A stretch of DNA of 64,000 nucleotides. It comes from an uncultured Comamonas sp. (GTDB lineage: Bacteria > Pseudomonadota > Gammaproteobacteria > Burkholderiales > Burkholderiaceae_C). The notes under the pieces are model-generated. The model had not been told where the DNA came from. It was given only the letters and a program-made list of their open reading frames with translations, and did no database searches. Position numbers and translations under genes: made by a program. Positions 45,764 to 54,471 of this stretch are shown here, piece by piece (the stretch's first letter is position 1; each line of letters begins with the position of its first letter). The DNA is taken from the NCBI GenBank assembly GCA_947306475.1, contig CAMZGS010000002.1:62001-126000 (forward strand), written 5' to 3'.

Positions 45764-45803
45764 TTTGCATAGATCAAGGCCCACCAGACAAAGCGTTTAT
45801 GAT
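45764..45803 (+). promoter_or_regulatory. candidate Anr/FNR-dependent promoter of ccoI
   Basis: TTTGC-ATAG-ATCAA (45764-45777) has a perfect right half of the TTGAT-N4-ATCAA site and a poor left half. TATGAT (45798-45803) provides a -10, placing the site about 40 bp before the start of transcription as in class II activation. It might also act on the divergent UspA gene. Confidence 0.4.
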
Positions 45804-45820
45804 GCGGCTCCGCAACGTTT

Positions 45821-48298
45821 ATGACCATGTATCCTCAGAGTCCTTTGCTGCAAGGCGCTTCGCAGCATGCTTCTGAAGAGCAGGGGTCGCAGCATCAGGA
45901 GGCGCTACAGCTTCTCGATGATCCACAAGAGTGGCCCAATTTCGGCAAGCCATTGGGTGGCGCACCCTCCTCGTCTTCCTATGATCCGGCCACGGTCCCT
46001 GTGTGGGACTCGCAAGTGGTGCTGGAGGGTATGTATTGCGCCACTTGCGCGCTGACCATTGAGGACGCCTTGCGCGCCGTGCCCGGCATCGAGCAGGTCG
46101 AGGTCTCAGCCGCCGCGCACCGCGCGCGCGTGGTCTGGGATGCGCGCCGGGTCACACCTTCACAGTGGTTTGAAGCCATCCGCCAGGCAGGCTATCAGGC
46201 CGTGCCGGCGCAGGATGCCAAGGCCAAGGAGCTGCGCCAGGCACAGCAGCGCAAGGCGCTGTGGCGCTGGTTGCTGGCAGCATTCTGCATGATGCAGGTC
46301 ATGATGTACGCATGGCCCGCCTACGAGGCGCAGCCGGGCGATCTGTCGCTGGAGATGGAAACCCTGCTGCGCTGGGCATCCTGGGTCATCTGCATTCCGT
46401 TGCTGATTTTTTCCTGCGGCCCATTTTTTGTTGGTGCCTGGCGCGATCTGCGCCAGAGGCGCATCAGCATGGACCTGCCCGTGGCTCTGGGCATGGGGCT
46501 GACGTTTGTGATCAGCAGCCTGGGCACGTTCCAGCCCGAGGGGATTTTTGGCAAGGAGGTGTTCTTCGACTCCTTGTCCATGTTTGCCGCTTTTTTGCTG
46601 GCCGGGCGCTGGCTGGAGGTGCGTTTGCGCGACCGCACCGCCGGGGCGCTGGATGCGGTGCTCAACCGCCTGCCCGATAGCGTGCTGCAACAGCAATCCG
46701 ACGGCAGCTTTGTCCGCGTGGCCCTGCGCCGTGTGGCAGTCGGTGATGTGCTGCAAGTACTGGCCGGTGAGGCATTTCCCACCGATGGCGTCATCGAACA
46801 GGGACACACCCAGGCCGACGAGGCTTTGCTGACCGGCGAGTCGCGCCCCATCTCCAAGCCTGAAGGCAGCACGGTGATTGCCGGCAGCTACAACCTGGGG
46901 GCGGCCGTGCAGGTTCGGGTCACCGCCTTGGGTGCAGATACCAGGTTTGCCCAGATCGTCGATCTGATGGAAAGCGCCAGCACCCAGAAGCCGCGCCTGG
47001 CGCAGCTGGCGGACAAGGTGGCCGGCCCCTTCCTGATCGCGGTGCTGCTGCTGGCAGCCGCCACGGCGGCCTACTGGTGGAGCACGGATCCCGGCCGCGG
47101 CCTGATGTATGCCGCCGTGGTACTGATCGTGACTTGTCCGTGCGCCTTGTCCCTGGCAACGCCCGTGGCCATGCTGACGGCTGCAGGCACTCTGGCGCGT
47201 CAGGGTGTGCTGGTGCGCAATCTGCAGGGGCTGGAGGCGCTGGCCGCGATGGATGTTCTGGTGTTCGACAAGACGGGCACCCTTACCCAGGAGGGTATGG
47301 GTATTCAGGCTGGTCTGACGCCCGATGGGAAGGAAGTGCCGCTGTGGTGCCGGACGCTGGCGGTCAGCGTGGCCCAGCGTTCCATGCATCCGGTATCGCG
47401 GGCGCTACAGCAACTGCAGCAGCAGGATGCAGTCACGGCCAGTGCTGCGCAGGATGGTGCTGTATGGCAGGTGCTGCAAGTGCAGGAGCTGGCGGGCAAG
47501 GGCCTGCGCGCCCAGGTGCAAGGCACCGGGCACTGGGCTGCGGCACCGCGCTGGGTGCGTCTGGGGTCGCATGCGTTTGCTGTGGGCACGCAAGGGCCCG
47601 CTGCCCTGCCGCAGGCGGTGTATCTGTCGCTGGAAGCAGATCCGGAGGGTGACGATCGGGACGATGCGAGCGTGCAGCCTCTGGCGGCGTGGTCCCTGGA
47701 AGAGCGCATTCGCCCGGAGGCTGCCAGCGTGGTGCAGCAGTTGCGGGCGATGCACATGGACGTGCAGCTGCTGTCTGGCGATGGCACAGCTGCGGTGCAG
47801 CGTGTTGCGCAGGCGGTTGGTATTGAGCAGTTTCAGGCCATGTGCAGTCCCGCTTCCAAACTGGCGCATACTCGGGCCCTGCAGGCCCAGGGGCACACAG
47901 TTGGCATGGTGGGCGATGGTCTGAACGATGGGCCCGTCCTGGCAGGGGCAGATGTCTCGTTTGCCTTTGGTCGTGCCGTACCGCTGGCGCGGGCGCGTTC
48001 GGACCTGGTGGTCCTGAGCGATGACCTGCGCCAGGTATGTGCGTCGGTGCGATTTGCGCGCAGGACCCTGCGCATCGTTCGGCAGAACCTGTGGTGGGCT
48101 GCTGCCTACAACCTTGTGTCGGTGCCTTTTGCTGCAGCAGGCCTGGTGCCGGCATGGCTGGCGGGGCTCGGCATGGCTCTGAGCTCTTTGTGGGTGGTGC
48201 TCAACGCAGCGCGCCTGACGCGCTGGGAGGCGTCCACCGGTATGGAAGTGGCGCATGGTGCTGTGGCGGTTGTTGATGCACAGCGTGCGTCGTGTTGA
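45821..48298 (+). CDS. ccoI: cbb3-type oxidase copper P-type ATPase CcoI
   Basis: An 825-residue P1B-type ATPase that supplies copper for the CuB centre of the cbb3 oxidase. A long N-terminal extension precedes the HMA domain with GMYCATC (Cys73, Cys76). Eight helices are expected; the transport motif is CPC (Cys439-Pro-Cys441), the phosphorylated Asp483 is in DKTGT, and GDGLNDGPVLAGADV forms the hinge. Followed at 11 bp by ccoS and then ccoNOQP, which assigns it to the oxidase rather than to copper resistance. All catalytic motifs are present. Confidence 0.95.
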   Translation: MTMYPQSPLLQGASQHASEEQGSQHQEALQLLDDPQEWPNFGKPLGGAPSSSSYDPATVPVWDSQVVLEGMYCATCALTIEDALRAVPGIEQVEVSAAAHRARVVWDARRVTPSQWFEAIRQAGYQAVPAQDAKAKELRQAQQRKALWRWLLAAFCMMQVMMYAWPAYEAQPGDLSLEMETLLRWASWVICIPLLIFSCGPFFVGAWRDLRQRRISMDLPVALGMGLTFVISSLGTFQPEGIFGKEVFFDSLSMFAAFLLAGRWLEVRLRDRTAGALDAVLNRLPDSVLQQQSDGSFVRVALRRVAVGDVLQVLAGEAFPTDGVIEQGHTQADEALLTGESRPISKPEGSTVIAGSYNLGAAVQVRVTALGADTRFAQIVDLMESASTQKPRLAQLADKVAGPFLIAVLLLAAATAAYWWSTDPGRGLMYAAVVLIVTCPCALSLATPVAMLTAAGTLARQGVLVRNLQGLEALAAMDVLVFDKTGTLTQEGMGIQAGLTPDGKEVPLWCRTLAVSVAQRSMHPVSRALQQLQQQDAVTASAAQDGAVWQVLQVQELAGKGLRAQVQGTGHWAAAPRWVRLGSHAFAVGTQGPAALPQAVYLSLEADPEGDDRDDASVQPLAAWSLEERIRPEAASVVQQLRAMHMDVQLLSGDGTAAVQRVAQAVGIEQFQAMCSPASKLAHTRALQAQGHTVGMVGDGLNDGPVLAGADVSFAFGRAVPLARARSDLVVLSDDLRQVCASVRFARRTLRIVRQNLWWAAAYNLVSVPFAAAGLVPAWLAGLGMALSSLWVVLNAARLTRWEASTGMEVAHGAVAVVDAQRASC

Positions 48299-48309
48299 AG
48301 GGGGTGTGC

Positions 48310-48447
48310 ATGGATATCCTGTACCTACTGATTCCCTTGTCGGTGGTGCTCGTACTTTTTATAGCAGTGGCCCTATGGTGGGCCATCTATCGAGGGCAGT
48401 TCGAGAGCGTAGAGCAGGAGGGGGAACGTATTCTTCGAGAGGATTGA
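48310..48447 (+). CDS. ccoS: cbb3-type oxidase assembly protein CcoS
   Basis: A 45-residue membrane protein: one helix (about residues 4-25, LYLLIPLSVVLVLFIAVALW) followed by a charged tail. CcoS is needed to insert haem b and copper in CcoN. Length, composition and position between ccoI and ccoN identify it. The Anr/FNR-type box for ccoN overlaps its stop codon. Too short for routine gene calling, but the context is unequivocal. Confidence 0.9.
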   Translation: MDILYLLIPLSVVLVLFIAVALWWAIYRGQFESVEQEGERILRED

Positions 48448-48457
48448 CACTGGTCAA
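48444..48457 (+). promoter_or_regulatory. Anr/FNR-type site upstream of ccoN
   Basis: TTGAC-ACTG-GTCAA is a perfect inverted repeat with eight of ten bases of the TTGAT-N4-ATCAA consensus. Its centre is 61 bp before the ccoN start, allowing the class II position relative to a start of transcription near 48492. Microaerobic induction of ccoNOQP is inferred. Confidence 0.65.
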
Positions 48458-48511
48458 TAATTTAAAAAACTGGAACGGTGAAACTTTTATCTGCAATTTA
48501 AGAGGTGCACG

Positions 48512-49951
48512 ATGGACGATGTAAAAACCAATACTGTCCACTACAACGATACGGTAGTGCGGCAGTTTTCATTCATGGCCGTGGTTTGGGGGGTGGTCGG
48601 CATGCTGGTGGGGGTGTTTGTCGCCGCCCAGCTGGCTTGGCCGGAACTCAACTTCGGCATTCCATGGCTCAGCTTCGGACGCCTGCGTCCGCTGCACACC
48701 AACGCGGTGATCTTTGCGTTTGGTGGTTCTGCCTTGTTTGCAACCAGCTATTACGTGGTTCAGCGCACCTGCCAGACCACGTTGTTCTTGCCCAAGCTGG
48801 CAGCCTTCACGTTCTGGGGCTGGCAGCTGGTGATCGTGGCAGCTGCCATCAGCCTGCCGCTGGGTTTCACGCAAGGCAAGGAATACGCCGAGCTGGAGTG
48901 GCCCATTGACCTGCTGATCACCGCAGTCTGGGTGTCCTACGCCATCGTGTTCTTCGGCACGATCGGTACGCGCAAGGTCAAGCACATCTATGTGGCCAAC
49001 TGGTTCTACGGCGCCTTCATCATCGCCGTTGCCCTGCTGCACGTGGTGAACAACGTATCGATCCCTGCCGGGCTGATGAAGAGCTACTCCGCCTACGCCG
49101 GTGTGCAGGACGCCATGGTGCAGTGGTGGTATGGCCACAATGCCGTGGGCTTCTTCCTGACGGCTGGCTTCCTGGGCATGATGTACTACTTCATCCCGAA
49201 GCAGGCTGCCCGTCCGGTGTACTCCTACCGCCTGTCGATCGTGCACTTCTGGGCACTGATCTTCACCTACATGTGGGCTGGTCCTCACCACCTGCACTAC
49301 ACGGCCCTGCCCGACTGGACCCAGTCGCTGGGTATGGTGTTCTCGCTGATTCTGCTGGCACCCTCCTGGGGCGGCATGATCAACGGCATCATGACCCTGT
49401 CCGGCGCATGGCACAAGCTGCGTGATGACCCCATCCTGCGCTTCCTGATTGTGTCTCTGTCCTTCTACGGCATGTCCACCTTCGAAGGCCCCATGATGGC
49501 CATCAAGACGGTGAACGCACTGAGCCACTACACCGACTGGACCGTGGGTCACGTGCACTCGGGTGCCCTGGGCTGGGTGGGTCTGGTGACCATGGGTTCG
49601 CTGTACTACCTGGTGCCGCGTCTGTTTGGCCGCACCGAGATGTACTCCAAGTCGGCCGTTGAACTGCACTTCTGGCTGGCCACGATCGGCATCGTGCTGT
49701 ACATCGCTGCCATGTGGATTGCCGGTGTGATGCAAGGTCTGATGTGGCGCGCTGTCAATGCCGATGGCACCCTGACCTATACCTTCGTGGAAAGCGTGAA
49801 GGCAACCTATCCCTTCTACGTGATTCGTGTGGTGGGTGGTCTGCTGTACCTGTCGGGTATGGTGATCATGACCTGGAACGTGGTGAAGACGATCGGAGCA
49901 GGCCGTGCCGTAAAGGTGCCGGTGCCAGCCCTGAACGCCGCCCATGCTTGA
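48512..49951 (+). CDS. ccoN: cytochrome c oxidase cbb3 subunit I
   Basis: A 479-residue catalytic subunit with about 12 helices. It binds haem b and the haem b3-CuB site where oxygen is reduced. Recognisable blocks are [30 protein letters not shown] (in parts near 45-70), [17 protein letters not shown] (about 206-222) and the [15 protein letters not shown] histidine region (about 342-356). AGAGGTG precedes the ATG. First gene of ccoNOQP; expressed from the Anr/FNR-type promoter. A high-affinity oxidase for low oxygen. Confidence 0.97.
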   Translation: MDDVKTNTVHYNDTVVRQFSFMAVVWGVVGMLVGVFVAAQLAWPELNFGIPWLSFGRLRPLHTNAVIFAFGGSALFATSYYVVQRTCQTTLFLPKLAAFTFWGWQLVIVAAAISLPLGFTQGKEYAELEWPIDLLITAVWVSYAIVFFGTIGTRKVKHIYVANWFYGAFIIAVALLHVVNNVSIPAGLMKSYSAYAGVQDAMVQWWYGHNAVGFFLTAGFLGMMYYFIPKQAARPVYSYRLSIVHFWALIFTYMWAGPHHLHYTALPDWTQSLGMVFSLILLAPSWGGMINGIMTLSGAWHKLRDDPILRFLIVSLSFYGMSTFEGPMMAIKTVNALSHYTDWTVGHVHSGALGWVGLVTMGSLYYLVPRLFGRTEMYSKSAVELHFWLATIGIVLYIAAMWIAGVMQGLMWRAVNADGTLTYTFVESVKATYPFYVIRVVGGLLYLSGMVIMTWNVVKTIGAGRAVKVPVPALNAAHA

Positions 49952-49970
49952 TCTTCTAGGAGCCTGAAGA

Positions 49971-50603
49971 ATGTCTGCAAACAACAACAAGGCCTCTAGC
50001 GGCTTTACCCATGAGAAGGTGGAAACCAACAACTTCCTGCTGATCGTGCTGATCTTCCTGGTCGTCGCGGTGGGTGGTCTGGTGGAAATTGTTCCTCTGT
50101 TTTTCCAGAAATCGACAACCGAGGCCGTCGAGGGTGTCAAGCCCTACGAGCCCCTGCGTCTGATGGGGCGCGACATCTATCTGCGCGAGGGTTGCTACAA
50201 CTGCCACTCGCAGATGATTCGCCCCTTCCGTGCCGAGACGATGCGTTACGGCCACTACTCGGTGGCAGGCGAGTTCGTGTACGACCACCCCTTCCAGTGG
50301 GGCTCGAAGCGTACGGGCCCTGACCTGCATCGTGTGGGTGGCCGCTACAGCGACGAGTGGCACCGCATCCACTTGAACAATCCGCGCGATGTGGTGCCGG
50401 AGTCCAACATGCCCGAGTACCCCTGGCTTGAGAAGAACCTGGTGGATCACACCGTGGTGGTCAAGCGTATGGAAGCTCTGCGCAAGGTGGGCGTGCCTTA
50501 CACCGACGAGCAAATCGCTGGTGCTGAAGAAGCCGTCAAAGGCAAGACCGAAATGGAGGCTCTGATTGCCTACCTGCAAGGTCTGGGTACAGCATTGCGT
50601 TAA
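49971..50603 (+). CDS. ccoO: cytochrome c oxidase cbb3 subunit II
   Basis: A 210-residue membrane-anchored monohaem cytochrome c. An N-terminal helix (about 17-40) is followed by a periplasmic domain with the haem site CYNCH (Cys75, Cys78, His79) and the family motif [15 protein letters not shown]; a Met ligand is expected downstream (SNMPEYPWL). It takes electrons from CcoP and passes them to CcoN. 19 bp after ccoN with AGGAG. Confidence 0.97.
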   Translation: MSANNNKASSGFTHEKVETNNFLLIVLIFLVVAVGGLVEIVPLFFQKSTTEAVEGVKPYEPLRLMGRDIYLREGCYNCHSQMIRPFRAETMRYGHYSVAGEFVYDHPFQWGSKRTGPDLHRVGGRYSDEWHRIHLNNPRDVVPESNMPEYPWLEKNLVDHTVVVKRMEALRKVGVPYTDEQIAGAEEAVKGKTEMEALIAYLQGLGTALR

Positions 50604-50617
50604 TGGGGAGAACAGCT

Positions 50618-50755
50618 ATGGATATCACTACCATGCGAATTGTGGCCACCGTGGCATCCATGGCCTGTTTCATCGGTATCTGCTGGTGGGCTTACCTCTA
50701 CCGCAGCAAAGACAGTTTCGATGAGGCAGCCAATCTGCCCTTTGAGCAAGACTGA
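50618..50755 (+). CDS. ccoQ: cbb3 oxidase small subunit CcoQ
   Basis: A 45-residue protein with one membrane helix (about 7-27, RIVATVASMACFIGICWWAY) and a short charged tail (SKDSFDEAANLPF), matching CcoQ/FixQ, which stabilises the assembled oxidase. ATG at 50618 preceded by GGGGAG. Lies between ccoO and ccoP as usual. Confidence 0.92.
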   Translation: MDITTMRIVATVASMACFIGICWWAYLYRSKDSFDEAANLPFEQD

Positions 50756-50781
50756 CTTCTCCTTTCGAATGAGAACATCAC

Positions 50782-51708
50782 ATGAGCGATTTCGTAAATA
50801 GTTTCTGGTCGGTATATATCGCCGTTATTGCAGCAGTGGGTATTCTGGGATGCTTGCTGCTGCTGGTTCTGACCGCACGCAAAAAAGTGGAGTCTGCCGA
50901 AGACAACACCACGGGCCACGTCTGGGATGGTGACCTGCGGGAGTTGAACAACCCCATGCCCCGCTGGTGGATGTGGTTGTTTGTGCTGACGGTGGTTTTC
51001 TCCATCTTCTATCTGATCGCCTATCCAGGTCTGGGTTCCTTCTCGGGACAGTTCAAGTGGTCCCAGGTCGGTGCTTATGAAGCTGAGGTACAGGCTGCAG
51101 AACAGGCTCTGGAGCCGATGTATGCACGCTTTACCAGCATGAGCACCGAAGAGATTGCCAAGGATGGTGCGGCGATGGCAATTGGCGCAAACTTGTTCCA
51201 GAACAATTGCGCACAGTGCCACAGCTCGGACGCCCGTGGTGGCAAGAGCTTCCCCAACCTGACGGACAACGACTGGCTGTGGGGTGGTACCCCCGACAAG
51301 ATCCACGAGACCATCACCAATGGTCGTATGGGGATCATGCCTCCGCAGGCTGAAGCCATTGGCTCTCAGGAAGACGTTCGCAACCTGGCAAACTACGTGC
51401 TGAGCCTGTCCGGCAGCCCCCATGATGCAGCCAAGGCTGCTCTGGGTAAGGACAAGTTCGTGGTGTGCTCTGCCTGTCACGGTGCCGATGGCAAGGGTAA
51501 CCAGGCCCTGGGTGCTCCCAATCTCACAGACGATATCTGGTTACACGGCTGGGGTGAGGCGGCGGTCATGGACATGATCAATAATGGCAAGACGAACGTG
51601 ATGCCGCCGCAGGCCAAGGAAAACGGTGGCAAGCTGACGCCCGCTCAAGTCAATGTGCTGACTGCTTATGTCTGGAGCTTGTCGAACAAGCCTGACGCAG
51701 CCAACTGA
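50782..51708 (+). CDS. ccoP: cytochrome c oxidase cbb3 subunit III
   Basis: A 308-residue dihaem cytochrome c. Two membrane helices near residues 8-28 and 63-83 are joined by the GHVWDGDLRELNNPMPRWW block. Two periplasmic haem sites follow: CAQCH (Cys143, Cys146, His147) and CSACH (Cys229, Cys232, His233). It accepts electrons from soluble or membrane cytochromes c. Last gene of ccoNOQP before a strong terminator; only fixH follows in the cluster. Confidence 0.97.
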   Translation: MSDFVNSFWSVYIAVIAAVGILGCLLLLVLTARKKVESAEDNTTGHVWDGDLRELNNPMPRWWMWLFVLTVVFSIFYLIAYPGLGSFSGQFKWSQVGAYEAEVQAAEQALEPMYARFTSMSTEEIAKDGAAMAIGANLFQNNCAQCHSSDARGGKSFPNLTDNDWLWGGTPDKIHETITNGRMGIMPPQAEAIGSQEDVRNLANYVLSLSGSPHDAAKAALGKDKFVVCSACHGADGKGNQALGAPNLTDDIWLHGWGEAAVMDMINNGKTNVMPPQAKENGGKLTPAQVNVLTAYVWSLSNKPDAAN

Positions 51709-51726
51709 TTGCTTTGAAAAGCTATG

Positions 51727-51756
51727 AAAAAAGCGGCATGTCATGCCGCTTTTTTA
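51727..51756 (+). terminator. intrinsic terminator between ccoP and fixH
   Basis: AAAAAAGCGGCAT (from 51727) pairs perfectly with ATGCCGCTTTTTT (to 51755). It separates fixH from ccoNOQP, so fixH should be expressed at a lower level or from another promoter. Confidence 0.85.
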
Positions 51757-51786
51757 TTTCCTGTTGCTCTTCAAGAGGTGAATGTG

Positions 51787-52065
51787 GTGAGTGAAGTTTC
51801 TCAAGAAAAAAAATCAGGTCCCTGGTGGAAGTATGGCTATGTCTGGATGATTGTGGGCGGGCCACTGGCAGTCATTGTCGCGGGAATCGTAACTGCCTAT
51901 ATTGCTTTGAATGGCGCAGATCCGGTAATTGATGAGAATTATTATCAAAATGGTCTGGAGATTAATGAAAAACTGAGGGCCGACCGCAGGAATATGGCGC
52001 CCGCACAGGCAGTCAGAAACCATGCAGCCACTCCGGATGAAGATTTGCCGGATCTAAAACCCTGA
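51787..52065 (+). CDS. fixH: FixH/CcoH family protein
   Basis: A 92-residue membrane protein with one helix near residues 18-40 (VWMIVGGPLAVIVAGIVTAYIAL) and a periplasmic segment containing DENYYQNGLEINEK, the hallmark of FixH, which helps assembly or copper delivery to the cbb3 oxidase. The start is a GTG at 51787, decided by the AGAGGTG site (51774-51780) six bases upstream; an in-frame ATG further up lies inside the terminator. It is shorter than rhizobial FixH. ccoG, the usual companion, is not present here. Confidence 0.85.
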   Translation: MSEVSQEKKSGPWWKYGYVWMIVGGPLAVIVAGIVTAYIALNGADPVIDENYYQNGLEINEKLRADRRNMAPAQAVRNHAATPDEDLPDLKP

Positions 52066-52092
52066 GATGGAACAAAGTATTGAAATTCGGTC

Positions 52093-52929
52093 ATGAGCAG
52101 TTCTGAAAACTGTGTGCAGTTTGGTGCCATCATCATTGGCGATGAAATCCTGTCAGGCAAACGAAAGGATCAGCACCTCTCCAAGCTGATAGAACTCCTT
52201 GGTGCACGTGGCTGCCGCCTTGCGTGGGCGGAGTATGTGGGTGACGAGCGTGCGCGTCTGACCGACGTGCTGCGCCGTGCCGTTCAGGGAAACGATGTGG
52301 TGTTCAGCTTTGGCGGCATTGGCGCCACACCCGATGACCACACTCGCCAGTGTGCCGCAGCCGCCTTGGGGGTGGACTTGCTGCCGCATCCTGAGGCCCA
52401 GGCGCTGATTGTTCAGCGCATGCAGGAGATGGCAGCCGAGAAAGGTGAGGAGTTCGCACCTGAGCGGGCAGACAACATCCAGCGCCTGCAAATGGGTGTG
52501 TTGCCGCAAGGGGCGCAGATCCTGCCCAACCCCTTCAATCGCATTCCCGGCTTCAGTTGCAGAGGCCGTAAAGGTGCCTGGCTGCATTGTGTGCCGGGCT
52601 TTCCCGTCATGGCATGGCCGATGGTGGAGTGGGCACTGGACCACCACCACCGGGCGCTGCACCAGTTGCAAAGTTACGCCGAACGTTCCGTCATTCTCTT
52701 CCAGGCCCAAGAGTCGGCATTGACACCGTTGATGGAGGAGACCGAGCAGCGTTACCCGGGCATCAAGGTTTTCAGTCTGCCCAGCGTGGACCATCCCGAG
52801 TACGGTCGGCATATCGAACTGGGCATCAAAGGGCCCAGTGATTTGGTTGTGGCGGTGTGGGATGAGTTTTGCGCGGCGCTGCGTTTGCATGGGGCAAAAT
52901 TTGGTCCTGAGTTGCAACGCAGCATGTAA
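52093..52929 (+). CDS. MoCF-domain (CinA N-terminal-like) protein
   Basis: A 278-residue protein with a molybdopterin-binding-like domain: FGAIIIGDEILSGKRKDQHL (in parts, 10-29) and VVFSFGGIGATPDDHTR (about 69-85) are the standard strand-loop motifs shared by MoaB, MogA and CinA. It lacks the C-terminal amidohydrolase domain of CinA. Stand-alone versions are common in proteobacteria, with nucleotide or molybdopterin-related roles proposed but not settled. Located after the cbb3 cluster by position only; no molybdenum cofactor genes are adjacent. Confidence 0.85.
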   Translation: MSSSENCVQFGAIIIGDEILSGKRKDQHLSKLIELLGARGCRLAWAEYVGDERARLTDVLRRAVQGNDVVFSFGGIGATPDDHTRQCAAAALGVDLLPHPEAQALIVQRMQEMAAEKGEEFAPERADNIQRLQMGVLPQGAQILPNPFNRIPGFSCRGRKGAWLHCVPGFPVMAWPMVEWALDHHHRALHQLQSYAERSVILFQAQESALTPLMEETEQRYPGIKVFSLPSVDHPEYGRHIELGIKGPSDLVVAVWDEFCAALRLHGAKFGPELQRSM

Positions 52930-52989
52930 GTCCATGCCCAAGGCATCCCCTTATTTTTTTGAAGCAAGCAATTTTGCTGGAGTACCCCA

Positions 52990-54405
52990 ATGGCCAAAAC
53001 CGTAGCCGACGTGATGCAGATGTTGGAGGACTACGAAGTCAAATTCGTGGACCTGCGCTTTACAGATACCCGTGGCAAGGAGCATCACGTCACCGTTCCC
53101 GTGTCGCACTTCGACGAAGACAAGTTTACCGAAGGGCATGCGTTTGACGGCTCTTCCATGCCGGGCTGGAAAGGAATCGAGGCTTCGGACATGCAGCTCA
53201 TGCCCGATCCCAATACCGCCAACATCGATCCTTTTTTTGAAGAAACCACTTTGTTTTTGCAGTGTGACGTGGTGGAGCCGGGCGACGGCAAGGCCTACGA
53301 CCGCGATCCACGCTCCATTGCCAAGCGTGCCGAGGCCTATCTGAAGGCATCGGGCCTGGGCGATACGGCCTTTTTCGGTCCGGAGCCGGAGTTTTTCCTG
53401 TTCGACGGCATTCGCTGGGACAACCAGCCCGGCAATACCTTCTACGAAATCCAGGAATACGAAGCACCCTGGAACAGCGCAGCCCAGATCGAGGGCGGCA
53501 ACAAAGGCCATCGTCCGCGTACCAAGGGTGGGTACTTTCCTGTGCCGCCCATCGACAGCACACAAAACATCCGCGCTGAAATGGCGCTGCTGCTCGAATC
53601 GTTGGGCATTCCCGTGGAAGTGCTGCACCGTGAAGTGGCCGCGGCTGGCCAGAACGAACTGGGCACACGCTTTTCCACCCTGGTGCAGCGTGCCGACTGG
53701 ACCCAGGTGCAAAAGTACGTGATCTGGAACGTGGCCAACAACTATGGCAAGACGGCCACCTTCATGCCCAAGCCTTATCCAGGTGACAACGGATCGGGCA
53801 TGCACGTCCACCAGTCGATCTGGAAGGATGGCAAGAATCTGTTCGCTGGTGATGGCTACGCAGGCCTGTCGGATTTTGCGCTGTACTACATCGGCGGCCT
53901 CATCAAGCATGCGCGCGCGCTGAATGCGATCACCAACCCGGGAACCAATTCGTACAAGCGGCTGGTACCTGGCTTTGAGGCGCCGGTCAAGCTTGCCTAT
54001 TCGGCCAAGAACCGCTCGGCTTCGATTCGCATCCCCTATACCAGCAACCCCAAGGGCCGCCGCGTGGAAGCCCGCTTCCCCGATCCATTGATGAATCCTT
54101 ACCTGGGGTTTGCAGCGCTGCTGATGGCCGGGCTGGATGGCGTAGAAAACAAGATCCACCCGGGCGAGGCTGCCACCAAGGACCTGTACCACTTGCCGCC
54201 CGAGGAAGACCGCCTGGTGCCCACCGTGTGCCACAGCCTGGATCAGGCCCTGGAGGCGCTGGATCAGGACCGAGTCTTCCTGACCAAGGGTGGCGTGTTC
54301 TCCAACGACATGCTGGATGCCTACATTGCCCTGAAGATGGAGGAAGTGACGCGCTATCGTCAGGCCGTCCATCCCATCGAGTATGACATGTACTACTCGC
54401 TGTAA
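52990..54405 (+). CDS. glnA: glutamine synthetase type I
   Basis: A 471-residue enzyme that makes glutamine from glutamate, ammonia and ATP. The beta-grasp domain (1-100) and catalytic barrel are complete, with [20 protein letters not shown] and [16 protein letters not shown] blocks. Tyr400 in LYHLPPEE is the adenylylation site, indicating control by GlnE as in enterobacteria. Unlike the common glnA-ntrB-ntrC order, the next gene is nrdJ on the opposite strand. No convincing sigma-54 (GG-N10-GC) promoter was found in the 60-bp upstream gap. Ends with a strong terminator. Confidence 0.98.
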   Translation: MAKTVADVMQMLEDYEVKFVDLRFTDTRGKEHHVTVPVSHFDEDKFTEGHAFDGSSMPGWKGIEASDMQLMPDPNTANIDPFFEETTLFLQCDVVEPGDGKAYDRDPRSIAKRAEAYLKASGLGDTAFFGPEPEFFLFDGIRWDNQPGNTFYEIQEYEAPWNSAAQIEGGNKGHRPRTKGGYFPVPPIDSTQNIRAEMALLLESLGIPVEVLHREVAAAGQNELGTRFSTLVQRADWTQVQKYVIWNVANNYGKTATFMPKPYPGDNGSGMHVHQSIWKDGKNLFAGDGYAGLSDFALYYIGGLIKHARALNAITNPGTNSYKRLVPGFEAPVKLAYSAKNRSASIRIPYTSNPKGRRVEARFPDPLMNPYLGFAALLMAGLDGVENKIHPGEAATKDLYHLPPEEDRLVPTVCHSLDQALEALDQDRVFLTKGGVFSNDMLDAYIALKMEEVTRYRQAVHPIEYDMYYSL

Positions 54406-54430
54406 GCAGACTGTTCGCCATGGGTGAATG

Positions 54431-54458
54431 AAAAAGGGAGCGTCAAGCTCCCTTTTTT
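54431..54458. terminator. bidirectional terminator glnA / nrdJ
   Basis: GGGAGC (54436-54441) and GCTCCC (54447-54452) flanked by AAAAA and TTTTTT. Confidence 0.8.
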
Positions 54459-54471
54459 GTCGCCAGCTGTC

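Noticed and set aside
52930-52989. Sigma-54 promoter for glnA
   Set aside because: No GG-N10-GC pair with correct flanks in the interval.
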